Shown one piece after another: positions 16,878-25,089 of a stretch of 63,069 nt of DNA. Below the pieces are notes generated by a model. The model was not told the DNA's origin, made no database searches, and worked only from the letters and a program-made list of their open reading frames with translations. Origin of the DNA: JAGBWK01 sp964544595 (GTDB taxonomy: Bacteria; Bacteroidota; Bacteroidia; Bacteroidales; Muribaculaceae); assembly GCA_964544595.1 (NCBI GenBank), contig CAZJBM010000015.1, forward strand, positions 1-63,069, in the 5' to 3' direction. Both the position numbers and the translations under genes were made by a program. Positions within the stretch are counted from its first letter, which is position 1. Every line of letters begins with the position of its first letter.

Positions 16878-16898
16878 CGAATCGCTGCGCTACATTTG
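16867..16898 (+). promoter_or_regulatory. Promoter of the ABC/GntR operon
   Basis: TTTG at 16867-16870, exactly 20 bases, TACATTTG at 16891-16898. Transcription should start near 16904, within the operator described next, about 20 bases before the first codon. Confidence 0.7.
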
Positions 16899-16899
16899 C

Positions 16900-16923
16900 A
16901 GTGTACTATTCAACTAATACACT
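16900..16923. promoter_or_regulatory. Putative YtrA-type operator
   Basis: AGTGTA (16900-16905), 12 bases, TACACT (16918-16923), ending one base before the ATG of the ATPase gene. From memory, the operator of the GntR-family repressor YtrA of Bacillus is AGTGTA and TACACT separated by about 13 bases, so the half-sites are the same. The regulator encoded in this operon is of the YtrA type, which makes autoregulation likely. Bound repressor would cover the transcription start. Confidence 0.6.
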
Positions 16924-17757
16924 ATGATAGCAATCGAAAATCTCTCATTTTCCTACCGACGCAAAGGTAATCCCGTATTCTCCGACCTATCGCTGAAAAT
17001 AGCCGAAGGGGGCATATATGGACTTATAGGCAAAAACGGCACAGGAAAGTCGACTCTACTTTACCTCATCGCCGGGCTGCTTACCCCGAAAAAGGGGCAA
17101 ATACTCTACAACGACATAAACACGCGTCTACGCCTGCCGCAAACCCTCGCCGACATATTTATCGTGCCTGAGGAATTCAACCTCCCCGCGCAGCCGCTCG
17201 CAAGTTTCATAAAGTCAAACGCGCCGTTTTATCCAAAATTCTCATACGAAGACCTCAATCGCAACCTCAGCACGTTCGGCATGAGCCTCGATGCTAATCT
17301 CGGCGCGCTCTCTATGGGGCAGAAGAAAAAAATATTCATGTCGTTTGCCCTCGCCTGCAACACATCGCTGCTGCTTATGGACGAGCCTACCAACGGCCTC
17401 GACATCCCTTCGAAGGCAGGCTTCCGCCAATTCATCGCGCAGAGCATGACCGAAAACCGCACCATTATCATCTCCACCCACCAGGTGCGCGACATCGACA
17501 GCCTTCTCGACCACGTCATCATAACCGAAGGGGGCAAAATACTTATCAACGAATCGGTTGCCAATATCCTCTCTAAACTCAATTTCTTCACAACCTCGCA
17601 ACCTGAAATCATCCAGACGGCGCTTTACAGCCGCCCTTGCCTGCAAGGCTTCGAGGTAGTCACCCGCAGCGAAGACGAGCGCGAAACGAGTTTGAATCTT
17701 GAAACTCTATTCGAGTTCGTCACCTCACAGGCTGAAAGAATACGCGACATTTTATGA
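16924..17757 (+). CDS. ABC transporter ATPase
   Basis: 277 aa. Walker A GKNGTGKS at 36-43, signature LSMGQKKK (the LSGGQ variant), Walker B LLLMDEPTNGLD, switch histidine in ISTHQVRD. The domain order and a short C-terminal tail are those of exporters of the YtrB/BcrA kind. It partners with the permease 47 bases downstream and shares the operon with a YtrA-type repressor. In Firmicutes such systems respond to cell-wall-active compounds; here the substrate is unknown. Confidence 0.9.
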   Translation: MIAIENLSFSYRRKGNPVFSDLSLKIAEGGIYGLIGKNGTGKSTLLYLIAGLLTPKKGQILYNDINTRLRLPQTLADIFIVPEEFNLPAQPLASFIKSNAPFYPKFSYEDLNRNLSTFGMSLDANLGALSMGQKKKIFMSFALACNTSLLLMDEPTNGLDIPSKAGFRQFIAQSMTENRTIIISTHQVRDIDSLLDHVIITEGGKILINESVANILSKLNFFTTSQPEIIQTALYSRPCLQGFEVVTRSEDERETSLNLETLFEFVTSQAERIRDIL

Positions 17758-17804
17758 TATTTCACAGCAATTAAATAACTAAATAAACTCTATACCCTAT
17801 AACG

Positions 17805-18617
17805 ATGAACAAAAAATTTAACTTCGGCCGATTCTGTCTACTGCTGAAAAAGCATTTCATCGACTCATGGAAATGGCTGCTGCTCTGCTACGGGCTTATC
17901 GCGGTTGTAATCGCCATAGTGCTTCTCATCGGGGCAAACGCGATCGATAGTAGCTACATCACCCAGCAGGAGTTTCAATACGCAATCAAAGAAGCGCTGA
18001 TGACCTCGTCGGCGATTTTCGCGTTTCTGTTCAGCTCGCTCGCGGCCGGATCTGCCACCAAAACCATGCGCGACCGATCGACCCGACTGGCTTATCTGAT
18101 GCTCCCCGCCTCGCAGCTTGAGAAATTCTGCGTATCGGTGGTGTTCGCTATTCCGGTATTTATCATCGGCTATACCGTGGCCATGTATATCGGCCAAATT
18201 TTCGCCGCACTGCTATTTCATGCCTTCTTCTGGAACACTGAGCACCATATGGTCATAACCAATTGGCTCTTCGACGTGTTTACCGACACCGATTGCAGCG
18301 CGTTGAATTGGATATTGCTCACAATGCTCGTCAACCAGTCGATATATTTCCTCGGAGGAATAGTGTGGGGCAAAAACCCGTTTTTCAAGACTACTGCAGT
18401 TATCGCAGCCATGTCTTTTATATGCTCCATGATAGTGGCGATTGCCGCAAATGTTCTATTTGACATGAGTAATTCCACTTTCGGAATCAACGACGACTTC
18501 TTCTCCGAGGAAACCCTCGTCACAGTTGGGGCAGTCTCTTGCTGGATAATCATCGTCTTCAATTATTCGGTGGCTTATCTACGCCAGAGGGAACTTGAGG
18601 TAATCAACCGTTGGTAA
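17805..18617 (+). CDS. ABC transporter permease
   Basis: 270 aa with six predicted membrane segments (for example WLLLCYGLIAVVIAIVLLIG and VVFAIPVFIIGYTVAMYIG). The phrase MRDRSTRLAYLMLPASQLEKF after the second segment is common in Bacteroidota permeases of this kind. It is the membrane partner of the ATPase just upstream and overlaps nothing before the regulator gene, which begins 8 bases later. Confidence 0.85.
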   Translation: MNKKFNFGRFCLLLKKHFIDSWKWLLLCYGLIAVVIAIVLLIGANAIDSSYITQQEFQYAIKEALMTSSAIFAFLFSSLAAGSATKTMRDRSTRLAYLMLPASQLEKFCVSVVFAIPVFIIGYTVAMYIGQIFAALLFHAFFWNTEHHMVITNWLFDVFTDTDCSALNWILLTMLVNQSIYFLGGIVWGKNPFFKTTAVIAAMSFICSMIVAIAANVLFDMSNSTFGINDDFFSEETLVTVGAVSCWIIIVFNYSVAYLRQRELEVINRW

Positions 18618-18625
18618 TCACGACT

Positions 18626-19009
18626 ATGGACAGCAATATCAACAACAAAGCGATTTACCTGCAAATTGCCGACCGAATATGCGACGACGTGATGCTCGGC
18701 GTGACGCAGCCCAGTGAGCGCATTCCATCTGTGCGCGAGACTGCGGCTCAGTTGCAGGTCAACCCCAACACCGTAATGCGCTCCTACGAGTGGCTCGATC
18801 GCGAAGGCATCATTTACAATAAGCGCGGAATAGGCTATTTCGTGTCAACCGAAGCCCGGTCGATCATAACCGCCCTGCGAAGAGAGCAATTTCTCAACAG
18901 CGAGATAGGCTACTTCTTCAAGCAGCTCATGACTCTCGACATAACTCCCGAGCAGCTATGTATCATGTATCAGAATTACCTCACATCCAACAACAATAAC
19001 AAGAAATGA
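18626..19009 (+). CDS. GntR-family repressor, YtrA subfamily
   Basis: 127 aa from ATG 18626 (MDSNINNKAIYLQIADRI); an upstream TTG at 18611 overlaps the permease stop and is less likely. The winged helix is at about 8-75, with the GntR signature ERIPSVRETAAQLQVNPNTVMRSY in two parts and YNKRGIGYFV in the wing. The effector domain is only a short helical hairpin, as in the YtrA group. It is third in the operon and likely represses it through the AGTGTA/TACACT site at 16900. Confidence 0.9.
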   Translation: MDSNINNKAIYLQIADRICDDVMLGVTQPSERIPSVRETAAQLQVNPNTVMRSYEWLDREGIIYNKRGIGYFVSTEARSIITALRREQFLNSEIGYFFKQLMTLDITPEQLCIMYQNYLTSNNNNKK

Positions 19010-19839
19010 AACTATCATCATACCTAATAATCGCGGCGGCGGTTGCCCAAATCCTTTTCTCGGTGGGAGCCGTATGCTTCGTCGGCATATTCATGCGCAG
19101 CGATTTTGACACCTTACATATTTCCCACAAACTCGCGACCCGACCCGTCGGCAAGTTTTCATCGGTAAAGTTCTCTATCAAGCGTGATGCCGCATCGAGA
19201 TACGCGTTAAACTACAACGATTTCGATTGCACCATCACCGAGTCAGACTCAATAGCCTCCCCGACCATTAGCTTCAACGCCGAATTGGAGAAGGCCATCT
19301 CATTTAAAATAGTCGAAGCCACGCTAACCATCGAATTTGACTACGCCAAGCTAAGCGACCAGCCTGATAAATTAATAGCGATCGCGAGCGATTCAGATGA
19401 TTTGCTACCGATATGTCTCACCGTGCCCCGCGGTATGCTCAAATCCATCGACATCGCCTACTTAGCCTCGCTATCGATCCATGACATGATTGCCGCCAAT
19501 TTCGACATCTTAACGACTTCGAGCGAAGTTTATCTACAGAACTGCCGCATTGCAAATCTGCGCGCATCGCAAGACATCACCCTGCTATCACTAAGCGGCG
19601 GCACGATTATCGACAACTTCACGCTAAACGACACCGATAATAACGATGCAAACGACTTCAACCAGTGCACCATCGACTGCTCCGACGACTCCAGATTCGG
19701 CACTATAGTCATCGATGGCAATCGCATTTCCGCCCTCAACCTCAGCGGCGCTAATTACTCCACCGCTCGGCTCGCCAACGCTAATGATAATATCTCAGTC
19801 AAGCTGACTTCTGACGTGGTAATAAATAAAGCCAAATAG
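19006..19839 (+). CDS. Membrane-anchored beta-rich protein, unknown
   Basis: 277 aa. One N-terminal membrane segment (YLIIAAAVAQILFSVGAVCFVGIF) followed by an extracytoplasmic domain rich in short beta strands with Ser, Asn and Asp, resembling GIN/DUF2807 beta-helices without a clear match. The ATG overlaps the repressor stop in an ATGA, so it is translationally coupled to the ABC/GntR operon and probably works with the transporter. Its TAG stop lies at the start of the tandem duplication. Confidence 0.7.
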   Translation: MKLSSYLIIAAAVAQILFSVGAVCFVGIFMRSDFDTLHISHKLATRPVGKFSSVKFSIKRDAASRYALNYNDFDCTITESDSIASPTISFNAELEKAISFKIVEATLTIEFDYAKLSDQPDKLIAIASDSDDLLPICLTVPRGMLKSIDIAYLASLSIHDMIAANFDILTTSSEVYLQNCRIANLRASQDITLLSLSGGTIIDNFTLNDTDNNDANDFNQCTIDCSDDSRFGTIVIDGNRISALNLSGANYSTARLANANDNISVKLTSDVVINKAK

Positions 19840-19864
19840 CTTCCGTAATTAGACAATAACGACA

Positions 19865-19899
19865 GAAGAGGCCCGCACATCTAAGTTGCGGGCCTCTTC
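19865..19899. terminator. Bidirectional terminator, copy A
   Basis: GAAGAGGCCCGCA (19865-19877) pairs perfectly with TGCGGGCCTCTTC (19887-19899), 9-base loop. It ends the ABC/GntR operon from the left. Confidence 0.75.
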
Positions 19900-19927
19900 G
19901 ATTATTGTAAGCTATTGTTTAATCTGC

Positions 19928-20043
19928 TTATTTGCGGATCAACTTCTTGCTGTTTTGGATTACGATACCGCGATACGACTCGTTGACACGCTGGCCAAAC
20001 ACGTTGTAGCACGGAGCGTTACTGTCAAACATCTCGTCGATGA
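19928..20043 (-). pseudogene. Orphan C-terminal tail of the lyase (duplicated fragment)
   Basis: Reading on the minus strand, copy A encodes the last 38 residues of the pectate lyase, from IDEMFDSNAPCYNVFG to the stop at 19928-19930. One glycine in the QNGKK motif has become serine. It has no start codon or promoter and is a dead duplicate. Frame conservation and few substitutions suggest it is recent. Confidence 0.75.
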
Positions 20044-20085
20044 ATAGCTTCCGTAATCAGACAATAATGACAGAAGAGAATGACA

Positions 20086-20120
20086 GAAGAGGCCCGCACA
20101 TCTAAGTTGCGGGCCTCTTC
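20086..20120. terminator. Bidirectional terminator, copy B
   Basis: Same 13-bp stem as copy A, at 20086-20098 and 20108-20120. It lies 28 bases after the lyase stop codon and ends the minus-strand locus. Confidence 0.75.
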
Positions 20121-20148
20121 GATTAATGTTAGCTATTGTTTAATCTGC

Positions 20149-23100
20149 TTATTTGCGGATCAACTTCTTGCCGTTTTGGATTACGATACCGCGATACGAC
20201 TCGTTGACACGCTGGCCAAACACGTTGTAGCACGGAGCGTTGCTGTCAAACATCTCGTCGATGATCACGTTCTCGACGCCGGCGAAGTTGCCGTCGGCAT
20301 CAGAGATCTCGAGAGCGTTGATACGGATACCGCCTGAGATAGTCGGAGCGGAAACCTTGATCATACGGGTTTCGGGATTAAGGGGCAAACGACCGTAGAA
20401 GGGAAGATCCTTAGCCGTGAAGGTGCGGATCGTACGCCATCCGGGAGCGACGTCGCAGTTGCGCGACTCCTGAACCTTAAGCACGAAATCGCCTTCGCCT
20501 TCATGCTCCATGTTGAGGAACACCTCTTTTGACTGTCCGTCCCAGAGGCCCATTATCTTATCGTTTTTGGTAGTAATGGTTACGTGATCTTCAGTAGCCT
20601 CGCCGGGGATGTCGGCGGTTGTTGAGTACTGAACCCAGTGGGGATAGTCATTGGCTTTGCTCTGCTGCTCGCCGTTCATCTGAGTGAAGAGTGCGACAGT
20701 GTTGAAGGGAGCGAAATCCAATGGGAGACCCATAGCCTGCTTGCCGTAGTGGGTTTCGCCCGGAGCTTTCGCGGGGCCGAAGTCGGCAGTGTTGAGCTTC
20801 AGCTCGCCTACAAACGACTGGTCGCCCTTAAGATTGGTAAGCACACCGTTGGCAAATTTCACAACATAGTTGGTGTTGACGTTAAGACCGTCGTACGAAA
20901 CGGTCACTTTGTTGCCCGAAGTGGTCACGTCGATGTTCTCATACTGGTTGATGCCGCTGATCGCGGGAGCCGAGTTGAGTTTCACTTCCTGGTTGAATGT
21001 AAGGGTCATCGAGCCGTCGGCATACGAGAGATTATCGTTCACGAGATTGCCCTGAGTGAGTTCGAGAGCAACGTCGCCTTCGGGAGCTACCCAGCGCTCG
21101 ATAAGCACGTCGTTAACGTCGAATTTCTTCGCGTTAGCGTCGATTTTAAACTGTACGGGGCCTGAGTTGGTGTAAGTGATCGTGTGCTTGAACACGCGCT
21201 TCTTGGCGCCGATAACGAGATTCTGCGTAGTCTCCTCGCCGCCTGCCATGGTGATGAGTTTCACTGTCTGCTGGCTTGTTCCAGGGTTGCCGAGCCAGAG
21301 GGTGAGAGTCACGGGGCCTTCAACTTCGGGAAGAGTCATGTAGCCTCCGGCCGAGGTGGTATTGAACTGGATAGCATAGGGAGTGGCGCCTGCGTCGTCG
21401 GCAGTCGCGGGGCCGTAGTCATTGTTAATATTATCTGAGCAGAGACCGGGCATGATAAGCACGCGAAGCTTATTTTCGCCTGAGCCGATAGTCATTCCGG
21501 CGCACTCAACGCTCTTGTTAGCGGCGTTGAAGAGGTCGGTGTTGCCTGAGATATTGCCCCATTTAGCTGCAACAGCTTCGGGCTGCGTGTGGAAGTCGGT
21601 GTAGAAGAGCACGCCGCCTGCGGTGGTGTTGAAGTTCCAAACTTCGCCTGCGGTAGTGCCTTCGTTGTTCTTCGCGTCAACGCGCCAGTAGTATGTCTTG
21701 TAAGCTTCGAGCTTATCTGCCGCGATTTTATAAGACTTAGCGGTGATTTCAGTAGCTACGGCTGTGAGGTTGTCGGCATCCTGGCCTAAGTAAACGGTAT
21801 ATTTCACAGTGCCGAAGTAATTCTGCATCTTGTTGTCCCATTTAAGCTCAATGCCGCTTGCTATGCCTTCCTTAGAGCCGAGAGCGGGAGCCACGAGGGT
21901 CGATGCGTAGGGAGCCATCGGGTCGGTGGTAGTCTCGGTGGCTACCTCATTGGAGTAAACCGAGTACACGCCTTTACCGTCAGCGGCGCGGAGGCGCACC
22001 CAGTAGGGAGTCAGCTCGGCGAGGCCTTCGATGGTATAAGCGGTAGTTCCGGCAGCGACGTCGGCAACCTTGGTGAAGTTCACGCCGTCGGTTGAGATTT
22101 CAATCTCGAAGCCTGCTTCGGTATTGCCGTTGAGATCCCATGATATTTCGAGCGAGTTCTTGTTTTGCTTGGTGACAGCGAGCGATGTGGGCTTCTTGAT
22201 GTAGGGGAAAGCCTCTACGATAGAGTTTGCCCAGTTCTCGATGTTGGCGTAGCCGTTGGCCGCGATGAGGGTGGCGTCGCCTGCATCGTTGGGGTTGAGG
22301 CCGTTGGCGATTTCCCATTCGTCGGGTATACCGTCGCCGTCGCTATCGAGCGGCTTCGCGCCTTCGCTGAGGTTGCACACGCCGCGGTGGGGGAAGATTT
22401 CAGCCTCCGATGAGTAGCCGTTCTTGGGGCCGAGTGTGCCGTACGACGTAAGCTCGTCGATAATCTGCTGGTCGATATTGTCGCGGGCGGGGAGCACCGG
22501 ACCGACGTTGCCGATTATCCATGTGAGCGCATCGTTGGCCGACATCTTCACCGAAAGCTCGGGGAAAAGGCTGATTTTCTCGCTCGAAGTGGTGTTGTAC
22601 TCGGTGATATTGGCGTTGAGTGCTTCGAGGCTCGGGAAGGGTGTGCTGTAAGGCGACGTGCCGTTGTATGATCCCAACATCTCCTCTTCGGTAATCTGAA
22701 CGCCGTCGAGAACGCCGTTAACCGCATTGTCTACCATGTTGTCGTTGCCGTAGAAACGGAATGTGCTGATACCGCGAGAGAAGGGGGGCACTGCAGGCTT
22801 CCAGGGGCCCTTGATGAAGTAGTTGCCTTCGAGCTGAGCCCAGGAGTCGCCTTCAGAGTCGCTCTGGATGTATGCGCCGCCGTCGCCCCAGTTGTAAATC
22901 ACGTTGTTTACGAACTGGTTCAGACCTTTAGCTTTAACATTACGGGTCTTGTTGTCGATGTAAAGGTTGCGATAGATAGTGACGCCGCCTGTGGTCTGGA
23001 TAAGGCCGCCGCAAGAGTGAGGCTGAAGGCCCTGGCCGATGATTGAGTTCTGGATGGTGATGTCATGGGGTTTGTCGCCCTTGTTGTCCCAGTTGACTGA

Positions 23101-23592
23101 GAAGTTCTCGTCGCGGCCCCACAGCACCGACAGGTGGTCGAATATCATATTGCCGCCGTTGGCTATACCGCAAGCGTCGGCGCCGCTTGTGCCTTTAGAG
23201 CCCATGCGGAAACGCATATGGCGCACGATAAGGTTGTTTGCGCCCGAAAATGAGATACGGTCGCCCCACACGTTGACACCCTCGCCGGGGGCTGTCTGGC
23301 CGAGGATCGTGTTATTTCCTTTTACTACAAGGGCAGATTTCAGTTGGATATTACCGCTGACATCAAACACGATGATGCGGTTACTGCCGCTAACCGCGTC
23401 GCGAAACGACCCCTTACCCGAGTCGTCAAGATTAGTCACATGATAGACTGTGCCTCCGCGGCCACCGGTAGCGTATCGGCCGAAGCCTTCAGCGCCGGGA
23501 AACGCGAGAAGTTTGTCCTGTGCGGTCATGGCTCCGGCGCCCAAAAGCACCGCAGCGGCTGCTACCGCAAAACTTTTAAGGATTTTCTTCAT
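20149..23592 (-). CDS. Secreted multidomain pectate lyase (PL1)
   Basis: 1147 aa with a signal peptide (to about 24, ending MTAQ). Residues about 28-400 are a right-handed beta-helix of the PL1 pectate lyase family (FPGAEGFGRYATGGRGG, GNNTILGQTAPGEGV, VRHMRFRMG, FDHLSVLWG). Next is a calcium-binding thrombospondin-3-type segment (DSDGDGIPDEWE) near 415. Two fibronectin type III domains follow (about 465-655), then a beta-sandwich region (about 660-830), an Ig-like region, and a carbohydrate-binding-like domain. The end is a short tail NAPCYNVFGQRV...GIVIQNGKK also found in the next gene. It should cut polygalacturonate by beta-elimination outside the cell. Confidence 0.88.
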   Translation of the reverse strand: MKKILKSFAVAAAAVLLGAGAMTAQDKLLAFPGAEGFGRYATGGRGGTVYHVTNLDDSGKGSFRDAVSGSNRIIVFDVSGNIQLKSALVVKGNNTILGQTAPGEGVNVWGDRISFSGANNLIVRHMRFRMGSKGTSGADACGIANGGNMIFDHLSVLWGRDENFSVNWDNKGDKPHDITIQNSIIGQGLQPHSCGGLIQTTGGVTIYRNLYIDNKTRNVKAKGLNQFVNNVIYNWGDGGAYIQSDSEGDSWAQLEGNYFIKGPWKPAVPPFSRGISTFRFYGNDNMVDNAVNGVLDGVQITEEEMLGSYNGTSPYSTPFPSLEALNANITEYNTTSSEKISLFPELSVKMSANDALTWIIGNVGPVLPARDNIDQQIIDELTSYGTLGPKNGYSSEAEIFPHRGVCNLSEGAKPLDSDGDGIPDEWEIANGLNPNDAGDATLIAANGYANIENWANSIVEAFPYIKKPTSLAVTKQNKNSLEISWDLNGNTEAGFEIEISTDGVNFTKVADVAAGTTAYTIEGLAELTPYWVRLRAADGKGVYSVYSNEVATETTTDPMAPYASTLVAPALGSKEGIASGIELKWDNKMQNYFGTVKYTVYLGQDADNLTAVATEITAKSYKIAADKLEAYKTYYWRVDAKNNEGTTAGEVWNFNTTAGGVLFYTDFHTQPEAVAAKWGNISGNTDLFNAANKSVECAGMTIGSGENKLRVLIMPGLCSDNINNDYGPATADDAGATPYAIQFNTTSAGGYMTLPEVEGPVTLTLWLGNPGTSQQTVKLITMAGGEETTQNLVIGAKKRVFKHTITYTNSGPVQFKIDANAKKFDVNDVLIERWVAPEGDVALELTQGNLVNDNLSYADGSMTLTFNQEVKLNSAPAISGINQYENIDVTTSGNKVTVSYDGLNVNTNYVVKFANGVLTNLKGDQSFVGELKLNTADFGPAKAPGETHYGKQAMGLPLDFAPFNTVALFTQMNGEQQSKANDYPHWVQYSTTADIPGEATEDHVTITTKNDKIMGLWDGQSKEVFLNMEHEGEGDFVLKVQESRNCDVAPGWRTIRTFTAKDLPFYGRLPLNPETRMIKVSAPTISGGIRINALEISDADGNFAGVENVIIDEMFDSNAPCYNVFGQRVNESYRGIVIQNGKKLIRK

Positions 23593-23666
23593 GGTTATTT
23601 AATTAGGTTAAAAATCATTGTTTTTCAAGCCAATACGCGAATCTCGCAAAAGCCCGAATTTCGTCA

Positions 23667-23674
23667 CAAAGATA
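23667..23674 (-). promoter_or_regulatory. -7 box of the lyase gene
   Basis: On the minus strand TATCTTTG (23674 to 23667), about 75 bases before the lyase ATG. No good -33 partner is seen. It implies that the lyase can be transcribed apart from susCD, which agrees with the terminator at 23818. The remaining 23675-23817 shows nothing else. Confidence 0.5.
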
Positions 23675-23817
23675 TTAAAAATTTCCGAAAAATCGCATTA
23701 ATATTCATTTTAAATCAGTGCTAAACCGCATATTTGCGACTATAAACCGAAAATTCCCGTCATATCGAGAAACCGAACAATGTCGCGACTCGACTTTCCC
23801 CTTCGCGCCGAGCGACG

Positions 23818-23850
23818 AAAAGCCCCGGCTCGATTGGGAGCCGGGGCTTT
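23818..23850 (-). terminator. Strong terminator after the unknown secreted gene
   Basis: AAAGCCCCGGCTC and GAGCCGGGGCTTT form a 13-bp stem with a 7-base loop at 23818-23850. Upstream of it on the minus strand is a separate perfect 22-base palindrome (23858-23879). Together they should end the susCD transcript before the lyase gene. Confidence 0.8.
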
Positions 23851-23857
23851 ATCTGGT

Positions 23858-23879
23858 TAGGCAATCGGCCGATTGCCTA
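23858..23879. repeat. Perfect 22-base palindrome
   Basis: TAGGCAATCGG followed by its exact complement, with no loop, between the stop codon at 23895 and the terminator. It may add to termination or be a protein-binding site. Confidence 0.6.
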
Positions 23880-23894
23880 CGTTATCAGCTATGA

Positions 23895-24947
23895 TTAGCG
23901 AAGGATATATTTCTTGCCGTTTTGGATAACGATGCCTTTGTAGTTCTTAACGTCAACGCGCTGGCCGTATACGTTGTAAGCGGGAGCGTTAACTGCGTTA
24001 AGGTTGTCGATGTTAACGTTTTCAACTGCGCCGAAATCAAGAGCGTAGTCTGCGTTTTCGCCATTGTAGTTAGAGTCGAATTCTACGTGGTAAACGTGGA
24101 TTTCACGTTTTTTAGCCCAAATACGGAAAGAAGCTTTACCGGTACCATTGAAAGTAACTTCTTTCTTGTAGTAACGTTTGATAGTGAACTCTGCATCATC
24201 AGTCACTTTCATGAGATCAGTTTCAGTGCCGTTCTGAATAGCCTGCATGTTCACGAGGAGGTTGGGAGCGTATTTGCCGCCTGCGCTACCTACATAGTAG
24301 GTTACTTTGCAGGGAAGCTCAACTTCGGGGAACTGGATGTAACCTTCGATAGAGCCTTCGCCCTGACCGCAACGCTGAAGTGAGATTGCGTGTTTGGTAG
24401 CTACCCAATCTTCTGCGGTAGCTGCGTTGTAATCACCGTCAACCCATTCATCCAATGAACCCCATCCGGGCATCCAGAGAGTACGGCAGGGGCCGAGTGA
24501 TTTGCCATCTTCGCCAGCCTGAGCCCATCCAAAGAAAGGATGATTGAGAGTTTCCTCGTCAGAGCCGGGGAATACCTCATAGTTGTTCTCAATTGCAACT
24601 TCGTCATCTGCTGCTGCCTCATGCATGAGATAGGTAGCGCCATCGTAGAACGAGATGATACGGTTGTTCTTGCCATAGTTGGTGTTGTATGCTGCACCGG
24701 TTTCTGACTCTTCTGCGGGAGTCTTGATAGCTACTACCATTTGCTCTTTGTCGGTGTTTACTGAAGCACCGTTTTTGTCGATAAAGTCGTAGTTGCCAGA
24801 GCGGAATTCCATTGCGTCGGGATCCTGGAAAAGGGCAAAGATACCATGGGTGTTGAAGTCCCAAGTCTTAACGCCGGGAACATCCTGAGCGTTTACTGCG
24901 CACGCTGCAGCGATAGCTGCTGCTGAAAGAAGTAAAGATTTTTTCAT
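23895..24947 (-). CDS. Secreted protein of unknown function with lyase-type tail
   Basis: 350 aa. Signal peptide MKKSLLLSAAAIAAACAVNA, so exported and probably not a lipoprotein. The body is rich in W, Y, G and acidic residues and looks like one or two beta-sandwich domains; I recognise no family. The C-terminus NAPAYNVYGQRV...GIVIQNGKKYILR closely matches that of the pectate lyase, so the two probably use the same export or anchoring route. Lying between SusD and the lyase, it may bind pectin or its fragments. Its codon use is regular and suggests strong expression. Confidence 0.7.
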   Translation of the reverse strand: MKKSLLLSAAAIAAACAVNAQDVPGVKTWDFNTHGIFALFQDPDAMEFRSGNYDFIDKNGASVNTDKEQMVVAIKTPAEESETGAAYNTNYGKNNRIISFYDGATYLMHEAAADDEVAIENNYEVFPGSDEETLNHPFFGWAQAGEDGKSLGPCRTLWMPGWGSLDEWVDGDYNAATAEDWVATKHAISLQRCGQGEGSIEGYIQFPEVELPCKVTYYVGSAGGKYAPNLLVNMQAIQNGTETDLMKVTDDAEFTIKRYYKKEVTFNGTGKASFRIWAKKREIHVYHVEFDSNYNGENADYALDFGAVENVNIDNLNAVNAPAYNVYGQRVDVKNYKGIVIQNGKKYILR

Positions 24948-25005
24948 TTGGTTAAATAAATAATTAAGGTTATTATTAGGGTTTGATTGTTCTTTGATTT
25001 GGAAG

Positions 25006-25080
25006 CGAAAAGTTAAAAGTTAAATTTCAGTTTCTGAATTCTTGATTAGTAAAAGCGAAAATTTAACTTTTAACTTTTCG
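25006..25080 (-). repeat. 22-bp inverted repeat between susD and the next gene
   Basis: The 22 bases 25006-25027 are the exact complement of 25059-25080, with a 31-base loop. The arms are AT-rich (CGAAAAGTTAAAAG...). On the minus strand the hairpin begins 10 bases after the SusD stop codon and ends 58 bases before the next ATG. It could block exonucleases or reduce read-through. Confidence 0.75.
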
Positions 25081-25089
25081 GATTAGTTT

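Larger units (their letters stand above)
19835..20264. repeat. Tandem duplication of terminator plus lyase 3' end
   Basis: Copy A 19835-20043 and copy B 20043-20264 are direct repeats with a few base differences; copy B has 13 extra bases from a small internal duplication of GACAGAAGA. Each unit begins at the TAG stop of the upstream gene, includes a 13-bp hairpin and ends about 115 bases inside the lyase coding sequence. Copy B is the functional end of the lyase gene. This accounts for the whole gap between the two convergent genes. Confidence 0.9.

Noticed and set aside
19865..20120. CRISPR-like repeats
   Set aside because: Only two copies, and they are terminator hairpins within a larger duplication. 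No array of spaced repeats occurs in the window.
19835..20264. Assembly artefact as the cause of the tandem repeat
   Set aside because: The copies differ by several substitutions and a 13-base insertion, which an assembly error would not create.
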